A stretch of DNA of 64,000 nucleotides from Fistularia commersonii (lineage: Eukaryota; Chordata; Actinopteri; Syngnathiformes; Fistulariidae), in contig JBBMNZ010000014.1 in assembly GCA_037954325.1 (NCBI GenBank), positions 14,275,956 to 14,339,955 on the forward strand, read 5' to 3'. Position numbers and translations under genes: made by a program. Shown here one piece after another: positions 49,735 to 64,000 of this stretch. The notes below the pieces were generated by a model. That model did not search any database and was not told the origin of the DNA. It was given only the letters and a program-made list of their open reading frames with translations. How positions within the stretch are numbered: position 1 is the first letter of the stretch; each line of letters starts with the position of its first letter.

Positions 49735-52575
49735 TTTGGACCAAACTCATAAACAAATAACTCTCGCTGAGTTAATAGTATGCTCTGTAAAGGGAAAAAA
49801 ACTAATTTTCTTGCAAGAGATGCATTCTAAGGAAGAAGACATTATAACATATATACTCATAGAGCCCGCGGTTTATTTGTTAGATCCAGGGCAAAATGGA
49901 TCGAAGAAGCAGAGAAAAACTGCATATTTTTGTGGTTTAAAAAAAGAAGACAAGAGAAAAATAGCCACAGATCTCTTTTGATTAATGACAAGGAAACTAC
50001 AGATGAGACTGTAATATCCTCTGGAATCTTTAAATTATATAGCCACCTATACAGTTCTAAATTCTCAAAAAGTGATTGTGACTCCTTTCTAACAGATATT
50101 GCTCAATATATCCCCAAAATATACAACAACCACAAGCAAACTTGTGATGAGCATCTGACAATCGCTGAACTTAACACTGCAGTGGGTCGACTATGTCCCA
50201 ACAAAGCTCCGGGTTCAGATGGTCTCACAGGAGACTTCTATAGACACTTCTGGGAGGATATAAGGGAACTTATCAGGTTTTCTGGGAAATCTTTGAAACT
50301 TGTTTACTTCCAATGACATTGAGACAAAGGGTTATCATTGCCACCCCAAATCCCAGTAAAGATCTGCATCTTATTGAAATCAGACGACCCATCACACTCA
50401 GAAATTCGGACTATGAATTGTTTACCTACATCCTAGTATCCCGTCTCCAGTCAGGAATCTCAGACATTAATGCAGAGACACAATCGGGCTTTCTAAGAGG
50501 AAGATCAATCCACAATAATATAAGGCCTGTCATCTTTGCCATTGTTGAATACAGAGACCTCATAGAGGATAATGGCTTCATATTCTTCTTGGACTTTTAT
50601 AAAGCCTTTGATTCTGTCAAACATACATTTATTTTAGCAACGCTCCAACATTTTGGATTTGGATTAGAATTTAGGAATGTAATCCGCAGACTCTATAAGA
50701 ATATTAATAGCTGTATCAACCTACCGAGCAGGACCACTCCAAGCTTCCATATTGATGCGGGAATCCCCCAAGGTTGCCTACATTGAAAAAAGCATTGAAG
50801 CATAAGCATTGAAAAAATTAATAAATCCTCCAAGGCTTCAGGATTACCAGTAAATTTAAAGAAATGTGAATGTTTTGCACTTCATGACTCACCAGTGAAA
50901 GAAATCTGCAGTGTTCCTATTAAATCAGATATAAAATACTTGGGTATTTTCCTTTCCAAGGACTAAAAGTTAAGTTGGTCCAGGGGCATAGAAATTAAAC
51001 TCAATGAATGTAAAGCTAAATTAAAAATATGGCTCCAAAGGGAATTGCCAATATTAGGCCGGATATATCTGGCCATTATCTAGATGTATATATTCAATGT
51101 ATTCAAATGCTATTACAAATCAACTCATAAAATCTATTAACCAAATAAATTTTAATTTTATTTGGAAGAACAGACAGACCACTTTATCTGAAGAAATCGT
51201 ACATGGTGAAAGAAACAAGTGAAGGAGGGCAGAAAGTGATTGATTTGGAATGCCTCAATGGGACATTGAAGGTGAACTGGTTGAAATCCTGGATCAAGCA
51301 TCATAATTCTTTTCGGTATTGTATTACTAACTACCTATTCAACAAAGTCGGTGGCCTAAGTCTTCTGCATAGCTCTGATTTTGATATCAACAAGATTCCT
51401 GGGAAATTATCAGAGTTCCATAAACAAATATTACTGTACTGGAAAATGATATATGTACACAACTTCTCACCACATTGTACAATAATATGGAACAATAGAT
51501 ATGTGCTGCATTGCAACAAATCTCTATTTTACAAGGAATTGTTTGAGAAAGGTATATGGTCAATAATTGACTTGATGGATGACAATGGCAGTCTTTTAGA
51601 CTATGAACATTTCTGTACTAAACACAGCTTTAACGCTCCCACATTAGAGTTCATGAAGTTACGTAGCGCACTACCTGAACAATTTGAATTCCTGACCAAA
51701 TATATAATGACACACCAAAACATATAACCACAGTTACGCCCACTATCACTCAAAGGAATCTCAATACTGACCAGAAAATGCACCAACTCTTTTATTAGAA
51801 AAAGTTTGATAGAAAATGTATTCTCTGGCATCAAAACAAAAATGATATTTTAAATAAATTTGATAAGAAATCAATTGCCAAGCTGCAGACTATGTATCTG
51901 ATTCTACCCATACCCCCAAAGCAAAAGAGACGCACTTCAAAATTATGAATTACATCTACTCATCTAAAGAATTATTGAGGTTACGCTTTAATATTCAAGA
52001 TAATATTTGTATATTTTGTGATGACAACATTGAAACCACAGACCATATATTTTTCTCATGCGAAAAAGTATAAGGCTTTTGGGCTAAAACTCAAAAATGG
52101 ATTAGACACATTTCCATCATCACCAATTTCTTTCTCAAGAGATGATATAACATTTGGTTTACTTTCAGGCAACAAAAGAGATGAACTCTGTGTCGATATT
52201 ATTAAAAAAACAAACTCTAATTTCAATAAATAATAAAATTCTGATAAATGTTCAAAAAACAAACAAAAAACAAACAAAAAAAGTTTCATGACTGATATTG
52301 CTTTAGATCCACCAAGTTAAACACATATTGTATTCCCCTTGCCTTTTGTTATTGTTATTATTTTGATTTATTATTTTTGCCCTTATTTCCAGAATTAAAC
52401 ATTTCTCACAGGCCTTTATTCCCTTCTACTCTTACAGTTAAAGGATTTCATACAAAATGAATGTCTTTATGTTTCCTCATGCCTGTTTATATCATTGACA
52501 TTCGATTCTATTTAGCCATGTTTGTTTTGTTCATGTGTTTTGCCTGTTAAATAAATGTGCTCAATAAAAAATATT
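49735..52575 (+). mobile_element. L1-like LINE, broken ORF2
   Basis: Three broken frames in order (49736-49981 with 49930-50316, 50313-50786, 51203-51727) spell an L1-clade ORF2. The first has QEMHSKEED and then the linker before RT (KAPGSDGLTGDFYRHFWEDI). The second has RT (RRPITLRNSDYELFTYIL, ETQSGFLRGRSIHNNIR, FFLDFYKAFDSV, GIPQGC). The third is the C-terminal region. It is 5'-truncated, the catalytic FADD segment after GIPQGC is deleted, and frameshifts separate the parts. The 3' end carries AATAAA-like sequence and an A-rich tail at about 52555-52580. The copy is in the opposite orientation to gss. Confidence 0.8.
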
Positions 52576-52904
52576 AAAAAAAAGGGAAGAAAAAGTAATA
52601 GGTGTTGTTAACCAAAGCCAGGCCACACATGCCTGCAATACAACCAACTGTCCAAAAAAAAACAGAATTCCTCGTACCCCGAACCACACACACACAATTC
52701 CCAGCAAGCCCAAAATCACACAGAATGAACCCCAACATTTGTAACTCGCTCCACTATAAACGTAATACTTTTAACTCTACATGAGCAAGCGACTTACATA
52801 CAGGTGCGTGCAACTGAGCTGCTTTGACAAAACAGCAAATAAGCTCCATGACTGAGCCACATCGGACCTCACAATGTTCACGTAATGTAAAAATACCGAC
52901 TTAC

Positions 52905-52975
52905 TTGTCGACAAAGTAAACGACAGGCTTGAAATGGTAGCGCAATTCCATGCTCCACAGCCTCCCATTCATGCT
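52905..52975 (-). other. Candidate upstream exon that could splice in frame to gss
   Basis: Minus-strand ATGs at 52972 and 52951 are in one frame and precede a strong donor (ACAA|GTAAGT, exon end 52905). Joining this to the acceptor before position 48564 continues in frame through the 16-base leader into the gss ATG, adding 28 or 21 residues (MELRYHFKPVVYFVDK then LKGIK). The frame match has about a one-in-three chance of being accidental, and the exon could belong to something else. Confidence 0.25.
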
Positions 52976-54616
52976 ACATGGCAATTTTACACCACGGAAG
53001 ATACGTGACTTCATTTTTGAGGTATTAAGGCGACTTCTCTCTGGTATTATTTGGTACTAGTATGGTATGTATTTGTATTTGGTATGTAAAGGCAGCGTGG
53101 ATAGCTCAGACGACGCTATACAACACTTACGCATACACACTCCCCGACAGAGTACAGGGGGAAAAGAAAGGATGGCTAGTAGGTGCAACTCAAGTACCAC
53201 ATTCGTGTGTCAAGATACGGGTTTTGGTTTCGTATCGACCGTCCTAGTCAGAAGTCCTTCCGGGTTTCACCGCGTCTCGGCAGAGGTATGTGCCATTTGT
53301 TTGCTTGGGCCAAGTACAATATTTTCTTGTTAGTCGCACCAACCTCTGGACCCGAGGTTGAAGTACATTGTAAATTATAGAAGCACAACCCAAATCACCT
53401 TTAAAGGGGAAACATTTACGTACACCAAATCCCCTCACTCTTTCACCACCTATTAAGTGGTGTCAGAATACACTCAACACACAAACATTAACTGGTTAAT
53501 TTGGAGACCATAAACTAGATTGAGGGAAACCGTCTTAAAATTTTTGTTAAAGAATAATGCATCGTGTTTTTTTAGTAAGCCCAGCAATGTATTTGCACGG
53601 AGGGCATACTGCTACTTAGGTTTAGCTAGCAAATCCTTTAGATGTTGCATTCACAGGGAATGGGAATTTTGATCGTTAACTGCAGTTTACCTGAGAGCAG
53701 TAAGTCATGAACAAAAATTCTGGGAATGTGCATAACGTCTGTACGAAGTGACCTTAAAAACGGCAAGAATATGTCTCAAAAGCAACTGGACCTTCCTTTA
53801 ACATCCGCAAGAAATTCCAGAAAAAATTACAAAATTAAAGGAAAATATTGCCCACAAAAAAGAAAGAAGGCCCAGGGGCCGCATGTGGCCCTTTGGGTAT
53901 CCCTGTCTGGCCCACATGAGGTCAATCATGACTGACAAATATTTTATTCCTTTCACATTGTACAAGTGTGTTACTTTTCTGTTACCATGGGTTTCGGCCC
54001 TCCAGCACAGTTCAGGTCTCTAATATGACTCTATGTAAAAATTAATTGCCCAGCCCTGCCTTAGGCACTGGCCTGTGACTGTAATTTTCATGGCTAGAAA
54101 ATTAACAATTTGCATTAATTAGTGAAATTCAACGTAAACTCTGTACTTTGTTTATATACACTGAGTGGCATAGAAAAGTCAACACAATGCCTCTAATTTT
54201 AAAATGCTGTATAAAATATAAAGACAGAATTACCTATTTGAATTTCTGTAAAACAAATTTGTATTCAGCAGTCTACGCTGAACAGAGCTGGGACTCCAGC
54301 TGTAACGTCACTCCATACCAGCAGAGGGAAGTGAAGCATTTGAGGAGACAGCTTTTGTTTCAACCTTTCAGTCTTCACATGGCCTTCCTTCTACTGACCA
54401 AAGTCCCAACATGCTAACCAGTTGACTTCAGACACTTCTGTGAAAAGGCTTTATTGATTTAGTATTGATTTAGGGCTTTGACAGAAAGCAAGATAATTAC
54501 ACTGTGTTTGGCTGCTGATATCACTCACTCACTGGCAACAAGGCAGCCATACAGTGAGAAGAGAGCATTGATTTGTAAATGTGTAATATTGAACTGAGCT
54601 CAGTTCAGGCTTGTAG
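52976..54616. other. Intergenic DNA before nudt16
   Basis: No clear gene was found. The stretch includes a tRNA-like A-box phrase (GTGGATAGCTCAG near 53097) without a properly spaced B-box, a likely DNA-transposon scrap near 53865-54065, and the promoter of nudt16 somewhere before 54617. No TATA box was identified close to that start. Confidence 0.5.
53865..54065. mobile_element. Possible hAT-like DNA transposon fragment
   Basis: CAGGGGCCGCATGTGGCCC and, near the other end, AATTAATTGCCCAGCCCTGCC resemble terminal parts of fish hAT elements (reverse of the latter starts GGCAGGGCTGGGCAATTAAT). There is no transposase frame. Confidence 0.35.
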
Positions 54617-58760
<4,144 letters not shown>

Positions 58761-59575
58761 AACACACCTGCATATGCTTTGGCACCACAACAACTGTACG
58801 CATTCAGAAACTTGTAACACATTTTTATTCATTCAAACCCATACAATTGAAGGATGATAAGATCACAATTGTCCATTCATTTGAAGGTCAACATCTCTAC
58901 CACTGGTGCAAATACTTTTTTTTTGTCATTTTACTCCTTTAAATTATCATCTGGTTTTATTTTTTCAAAATGTAATAAGTGTTACTTTAAGTTGTAGTCA
59001 GTGAAGCAGTTCGAAAATGTAATACAAGCAAGACTAATTGTACATAACAGTCTCATATTGATGTTATATGAGAACTTTTCATTATAAATACACATTAACA
59101 AAACTTCACAGTGTCTTTATTGTGCTAACTACTGGTGTATCAATGTGTACTGGTGTATCATATTTTGATTTGATAGATATATAATATATGATATGTGACT
59201 CTTCGCCCAACACGAACAACATATATTTAATGCAAAAAGAGTGACTAAAGTTCCTTTATAGAATTGTAACTGTTTGAAAAACATTTCTGTGTCCCCTAGT
59301 TTCATCTTTCTTATTCCAAACCTTGAATTTGATGGCAAAATACAGCATTTCTTGTCTCTTATGCAAATGACTGAAAGCAGTTTAAACAGTTTGGTGTTGT
59401 GATAATTCATTATGCATTTTTCTCAAACATAATACAAGATGCAACCCCCCCACGCACACACACACACACACACGCACACAAACCGCTTACAAATGACTGT
59501 TGGTGTTCCATCATAATACCTTTTAACTTGAAGTCTAGGGACTAAAATAGACCCCCAAATTGTGAAAATAAACTT
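58761..59575 (+). other. nudt16: Region after nudt16 stop, 3' UTR end uncertain
   Basis: No canonical AATAAA was seen in the first 800 bases after the stop. The first lies at 59567-59572. Weaker candidates (TATAAA near 59083) may mark a shorter 3' UTR. A CA tract lies at about 59456-59473. Confidence 0.4.
59457..59473. repeat. (CA)n microsatellite
   Basis: Short CA tract with CGCA variants. Confidence 0.85.
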
Positions 59576-59811
59576 AACCTCATTTTGTTAGCTTCTTGAA
59601 GCTTTGAGATAATAGCCATAGTGTTCTGCTGGAAAGCTTGGCGCAAAATCTCATAATTATCCAACCAAACCAAATCATCACCCAACTCCATGACACTCCA
59701 CACATTAAGGTCTGTATTATCTGACATTACTGTGCTGAAATTTCCAAACAGATACAATAGTTCAGAATTCCATGCTGTCATCTTGAGAATCCACTTGGCA
59801 ACCCACAACAA
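59542..59811 (-). CDS. Orphan 89-codon ORF, unrecognised
   Basis: A minus-strand frame has balanced composition and no low complexity (phrases WNSELLYLFGNFSTV, LNVWSVMELGDDLVWLDNYE, LRQAFQQNTMAIISKLQEAN). A stop lies nine codons before it. It could be an exon, with possible acceptors ending in CAAG near 59790 and a possible donor GAG|GTTAAGT near 59568. I do not recognise the protein; a retroelement scrap or chance is also possible. Confidence 0.2.
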   Translation of the reverse strand: MLWVAKWILKMTAWNSELLYLFGNFSTVMSDNTDLNVWSVMELGDDLVWLDNYEILRQAFQQNTMAIISKLQEANKMRLSLFSQFGGLF

Positions 59812-59984
59812 AAAGGATGACTAGTGTACTGAAAAGGGAAACATCAAGTAAATAATTCATGATCAATACAGCTTGAGATGTGGGGTTACAAGAGTCAATG
59901 CCAGCTGACGTCAGGAGAGGTGGATTTTGGCCTGTACCATTCAATCATTCGGGGTTGTGGTGGTGTTGGATCCTCCTCCTACTG

Positions 59985-60095
59985 TTCCAGGGCAAGGATC
60001 AGTGTTCACCTTGGACCGGTCACCAGTCAATCTAAGGACCACTGTTAGACATCCAACCTTTCCCTCTCATTCACTTTTCCAAGTAACCTACTGTT
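59985..60095 (-). mobile_element. (ATGG)n-type SINE body fragment
   Basis: GTGTTCACCTTGGACCGGTC then ACCAGTCAATC matches the middle of the SINE at 17050-17443 in the same orientation. Both ends are lost. Confidence 0.5.
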
Positions 60096-61330
60096 TGTTT
60101 TGGGATCATTCTTTCAAATGACTGTTGTTTTTATTTTCCAAAAGGATATAACATGTACTTGTAGAAAAATAAAGTTCCAGACTAAATATATTCAACAAAC
60201 AAATAATGTTGGTGACATAAAATAATATGATGCCTCTCTTCCTACTTTTCATTGACCTAAATATCTATCCTAGGTTCTGTTTTGATAAAGAAAGAAATCA
60301 AGATTAAACTGCTGCCATATGTATATTTGAGAGCTAAAAATGCAGAATGTAATTCAATACTAACAGTATTACACAATTTTGAAAGGATACTTCATTCTTC
60401 GGTGGTAACACTGCATTCAAGTAAAATGAAAAACGGTAATAGAAACAGTGCAATCAGAAATTTATTGGTTTGCATACCTCCGCGGTTGTCTACATGTGCC
60501 AAGAATATAAGTGCATGATCAGCACAAACAACTATTTTTGATCATCTCCTTCTTAGATTTTTAATGATTTTTTTAATGAAGTGAGAGCACATTGCGGGTG
60601 CAATCCTCAAATTAATTACATCTGTGACATACTATATAGCCTCCAGCAGAAGATTTGATTCTGCTTAAGTGTACCCTTGGTGCACATAAGGTGCCTCCAA
60701 CAGATGTTGGTAACCTCATTCCCAGACAATATTACTGTCTGTGAGCAAGAGAAGACCCAATACCTACTGTCCTACTGTACTACACACATGTACCGTCTGG
60801 CCACTGCTTTTGAATAATGCTATAATAATGCTTGGCAGAAAGAATATGTAACATTTCTTGGTCTCAGGTCCGTCACTCATGCAGCAGGTTACTACACTGC
60901 ATCAAATGTGACAAATTTTCCTTGCATTTTTGCAAAAACCATGTTTACATGGTGAGGCATGTACACATCTTTGACAGATAAATACAAATAATTATTGCAC
61001 ATAAGCACAGGGATGTTATCAAACCATAGAGGTGAGTTATTGTTCACCAGGTGTTTACAGAATTAGTGATGTAGGCAGAGTGAATTGGTATAGGAGTGGT
61101 GTAAGTAGAGAGAAATGTTGCGCTGAATGGGTAAATATATTGCAGCGTGTGTGTGTGTGCGCGCGCATGTGTGTGTGTGTGTGTATATGTGACTGCTTGA
61201 GGAAAATCCATAAACAGTAAGTGTCTTATAGCATCTTGCAAGAGAAAGGATGCTGCCATGTGATGGTGTAGTGAAGGCAAATAATACAAGGTCATCATAA
61301 AAAAGATTTCAAGAGAGAAAAGGATGGAGG
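60096..61330. other. Intergenic DNA, no gene seen
   Basis: AT-rich, with only short ORFs lacking recognisable homology. A TG/GCGC tract occurs at about 61147-61184. Confidence 0.5.
61147..61184. repeat. (TG)n/(CG)n degenerate microsatellite
   Basis: TG repeats are interrupted by GCGCGCGCA in an alternating purine-pyrimidine stretch. Confidence 0.85.
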
Positions 61331-61840
61331 AGAGGCCAGTGCAGGCGATGGATCGATGGAGGAAGGGTGGGTGAGAGAGCTGGAACGAGGGATGCTGAGG
61401 GAGAAAGACAGTATATTCATAGCAGCAGCGGTATTTATAGCTGCCCGAGAAGGAGAGAGTGGGGGTGTGGCTTGCGTCCCAGCTCTTCGTGCTGCCTCAC
61501 AAGGCAAAGGGGGAGGGATTGGGAGGAGAGAGGCATCACGGGTGTGAGAGTGAGAGAGGAGACTATTTGGCAGGAGAGGGGAGAAAAGGAGGGGAGGGCT
61601 GTTTTTGAGTGTGTGCCTGAGAAATGAGAGAGAGAGAGAGGGAGAGGGATGGAGGGAAGAAGGAGGGCAGTGAGCTGAGAGAATATCTGACACATACAAC
61701 ATCTCTCTGTGTGTGTGCGTGCGTGTGTGTGCGTGTGTGAGTGTGTATGCGTGTGTGTGTGTGTGATGAAGAAAACGGGGAGATGAGAAAAGAGGACAAA
61801 AACTGAGAAAGAGACAGCAGAGGACCATAAAGTGAGGTAT
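61330..61840 (+). promoter_or_regulatory. Possible promoter and non-coding first exon of a downstream gene
   Basis: A purine-rich, G-rich region contains a TATTTATAG box near 61432-61440 and ends with a fair splice donor (GTGAG|GTATGT, donor at 61837). There is no long coding frame. The sequence texture resembles 5' UTR exons of large vertebrate genes, but the downstream exons would lie outside the window. TG/TGCG tracts lie at 61709-61764. Confidence 0.2.
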
Positions 61841-64000
61841 GTACGGCTGTCATGCTTCTGCCTCTCATAAAACCTCTAACAACCTCTGTGTATGTGCGTG
61901 TGCGTGTGTGTGTGTGTGTGTATTTACACTTTACACTATCTGTGCATGCTTTTGCACATGCATGAGCAAATGTGAATGTCTGTTTGTTTAAATATAGTTT
62001 AGTCTTTTAAAAGAAACCTTGTATTCAATGGGGGTTTGTAAGTGGCAAATGGATGTAGGCTACTCTCTGTTAAGGGTATCAATTATGTAATATGTGTGCA
62101 CCATTTTCAGTGTTGATGCTCTGTCTCTGCGTGCGTGCGTGCGTGCCTGCGTGCGTGTGTGTTTGTGTGTGTGCGTGTGTTTATGTGCTCAAGTGTTTAT
62201 GTGCTCAAGCTCATGGCATTGCTTAGGTTTCTATGAGGCTATTGTGTGGACTGCTACAGTGTTGTGGCCATATGGGGTGATTTACAGCCGTTGTAAATAC
62301 AACCCAACACTCCTGCTGTCAGAGCAGTTCAATCTTAATCCCCCCCACCCCCTGATTATCACCCACATTGTATTAAATATGTACAGCTAAATGGCCTTCT
62401 GTTATTCAAGTTCAAAAATAAGTAATGGGAAAATGCACAAAGTCAGATTTCTGCTGTTGTTTCAGAGCACACATTTGAAAAATGTCAATCATCTTTTTGT
62501 TTTTTTTTTATAATTTTATTTGTTACTTTTTAATTTTTTTTTTGACATTGCTATAATCATGCCTATTGTTGAGGATGTTTGTTTGGAAAACCATGAAGCA
62601 AGGAGGATATGTGCATGACATGATTCCTCTGAAGAAACCTCAATTCTTCAGTATTGATTAACAGAACTCATGAGCAGGAGACTCAATACCAGCCTTTAAC
62701 TTCTTTTTCGAATTTCTATTTGAAATTTGCCGTTACATCAACCAATATGGCTTATCCTCCATCTTGTTTGTTTCTAGGATGGTGAGTCTTGGCTCTTTTT
62801 CAGACCATTTGATGCACTGCCAAATAAAGAGAGTTATACAATGATAATGGTGGAGCTCCATTATAGGATGATAAGAACACAAATGTATAAAAGATAAAGA
62901 TATTTTCAAATAAGGAATTAGATATAAGCAGCATTAAAAATGCTTAAGTGCATAAATAAGCAACGCTTAACAGCAAATCTTAACAGGACAGGAAGTTTAA
63001 GAGTCATCATTCGTTGGAAAAAGCAAACAATAGAAGGTCATGACATTATGTGACTCTATAAAGCTGACTGTAAACAGGTCATCGTCACCATGACAGCATT
63101 TGACTGAAATAATGAGTAATTTAGCTGCTTTTTTAATCAGCCCAAGAAAGATAACAAAAATTCTTAAAAGGATTTTAGTAATATTATTAGGACAGTGTAG
63201 TCAGGCAGAGGGATATCGGTAAATGTCTGTGGAGGTTCTTAGTCATATAGGTCATGGTGAATTCTTGTGGAAATCTTCTTTTCGTGGCAACTTGACTTGA
63301 ATTTATTCACTTAAAGACGTTTAACCCCTCATCCGAGAGGCTTTCTCAGAACTGAAGAAGCCTCTCGGATGAGGGGCGAAACGTTTTCAGTTCTTCAGAA
63401 CTGAAAAAGCCTCTCGGTGGTTGGAGATTTCGATAAGGATATCGGTAAAGGTTATTCATCATTCCTACCATTTTGTTTCTCAGGTGCAATATTCATTCAC
63501 TATTACAAGCCCCATATTGCAAATATTACAAGGGTCAGTTTTAGGTATTTTACACTAACTGGTCTTACAGGGTTCTCATATCATTACTTTGACCTGTAAA
63601 GACATCATGAATCATCAGACTGTTGTCTGCTTTTTGCTTTTTGCCTCCTCATCCTGAACATCATACAGTCCAGCAGGAGCTCATAATTTAAAACCCTTAC
63701 ATTTAGTACTAAAAATACACCACTCCATACAGGTTAATACACATCCATAAAAAAATGACTGAAAAAGGACAAAATATCTTATTTTCACATCCAAAATTTG
63801 GAATGAATAGTGCATTAAGAAAGCGGCACATAAAGTTTCTTAAGTATGCTTGTGATCCCAACATGAAAGATCTTAATCATAAAGATTTTTTAAGATTTTA
63901 ATCATTGTGATCCAGAGTTGGCAATGAAAGTTAAAAGAAAAAAGTATTTGGACCTCAAATTAGCCCACTCAAAGGGATATTTAGTGAAAAAGTGCTTTCG
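61841..64000. other. Intergenic or intronic DNA, no gene seen
   Basis: It contains TG and TGCG tracts near 61897-61921 and 62129-62180, a T-rich stretch at 62500-62545, and a long hairpin repeat at 63315-63386. No coding region is recognisable. Confidence 0.5.
63315..63386. repeat. Long inverted repeat (hairpin)
   Basis: Two arms of about 28 bases (63315-63343 and 63358-63386) pair nearly perfectly around a 14-base loop. The right arm contains GGATGAGGGGCGAAACG, and a partial third copy of the arm (AAAAGCCTCTCGG) lies at 63405-63417. I recall similar GAAGAAGCC...GATGAG...GAAACGT units as recurrent in fish genomes, without a firm family name. Confidence 0.7.

Noticed and set aside
53090..53260. 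Possible tRNA gene (A-box-like TAGCTCAGACG)
   Set aside because: No B-box GGTTCGANNC at the proper distance and no cloverleaf could be folded by eye; at best a SINE scrap.
61295..61868. Ser/Pro/Leu-rich minus-strand ORFs up to 177 codons
   Set aside because: They are the complement of the GA-rich and TG-rich tracts; low complexity without motifs.

Overview
The window reads as intron-rich, AT-rich vertebrate DNA, almost certainly from a teleost fish. Three multi-exon genes are recognisable by spliced protein homology, with GT-AG junctions and continuous reading phase. The spaces between them hold long CA/GT microsatellites and decayed fish-type transposons: an L1-like LINE, Rex3/RTE-like fragments, tRNA-derived SINEs with (ATGG)n tails, and a hAT relic. 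Species cannot be told from the sequence alone.

Layout. Positions 1-5640 are non-coding and include two stretches that look like candidate conserved elements. Positions 5640-9650 hold a complete pim1 gene (+ strand, six coding exons, 331 codons plus stop). It has a TATA/CCAAT/GC-box promoter, a long 5' leader with an in-frame upstream ORF, and a 3' UTR with AU-rich elements and a very long GT tract. Positions 9650-35200 form a gene-poor interval of about 25 kb containing only repeats and transposon debris. Positions 35215-49450 hold a complete gss gene (glutathione synthetase, - strand, twelve coding exons, 476 residues), with transposon fragments in several introns. Positions 49735-52570 are a broken L1-like LINE. 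Positions 54617-58760 hold a Nudix hydrolase of the NUDT16 type (+ strand, four coding exons, 217 residues), transcribed divergently from gss. Positions 58761-64000 are non-coding apart from weak signals: a possible promoter or first exon near 61330-61840 and a long hairpin repeat near 63315-63386.

The three genes do not form a functional unit. Pim1 is a cytosolic/nuclear survival kinase, Gss makes glutathione in the cytosol, and Nudt16 removes caps or inosine diphosphates from nucleotides and RNA. The points I consider most worth checking are two possible non-canonical N-termini (a CTG-initiated Pim1, and a spliced in-frame extension of Gss), two orphan ORFs with protein-like composition, and the non-coding elements around pim1. 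I found no convincing new multi-gene system.
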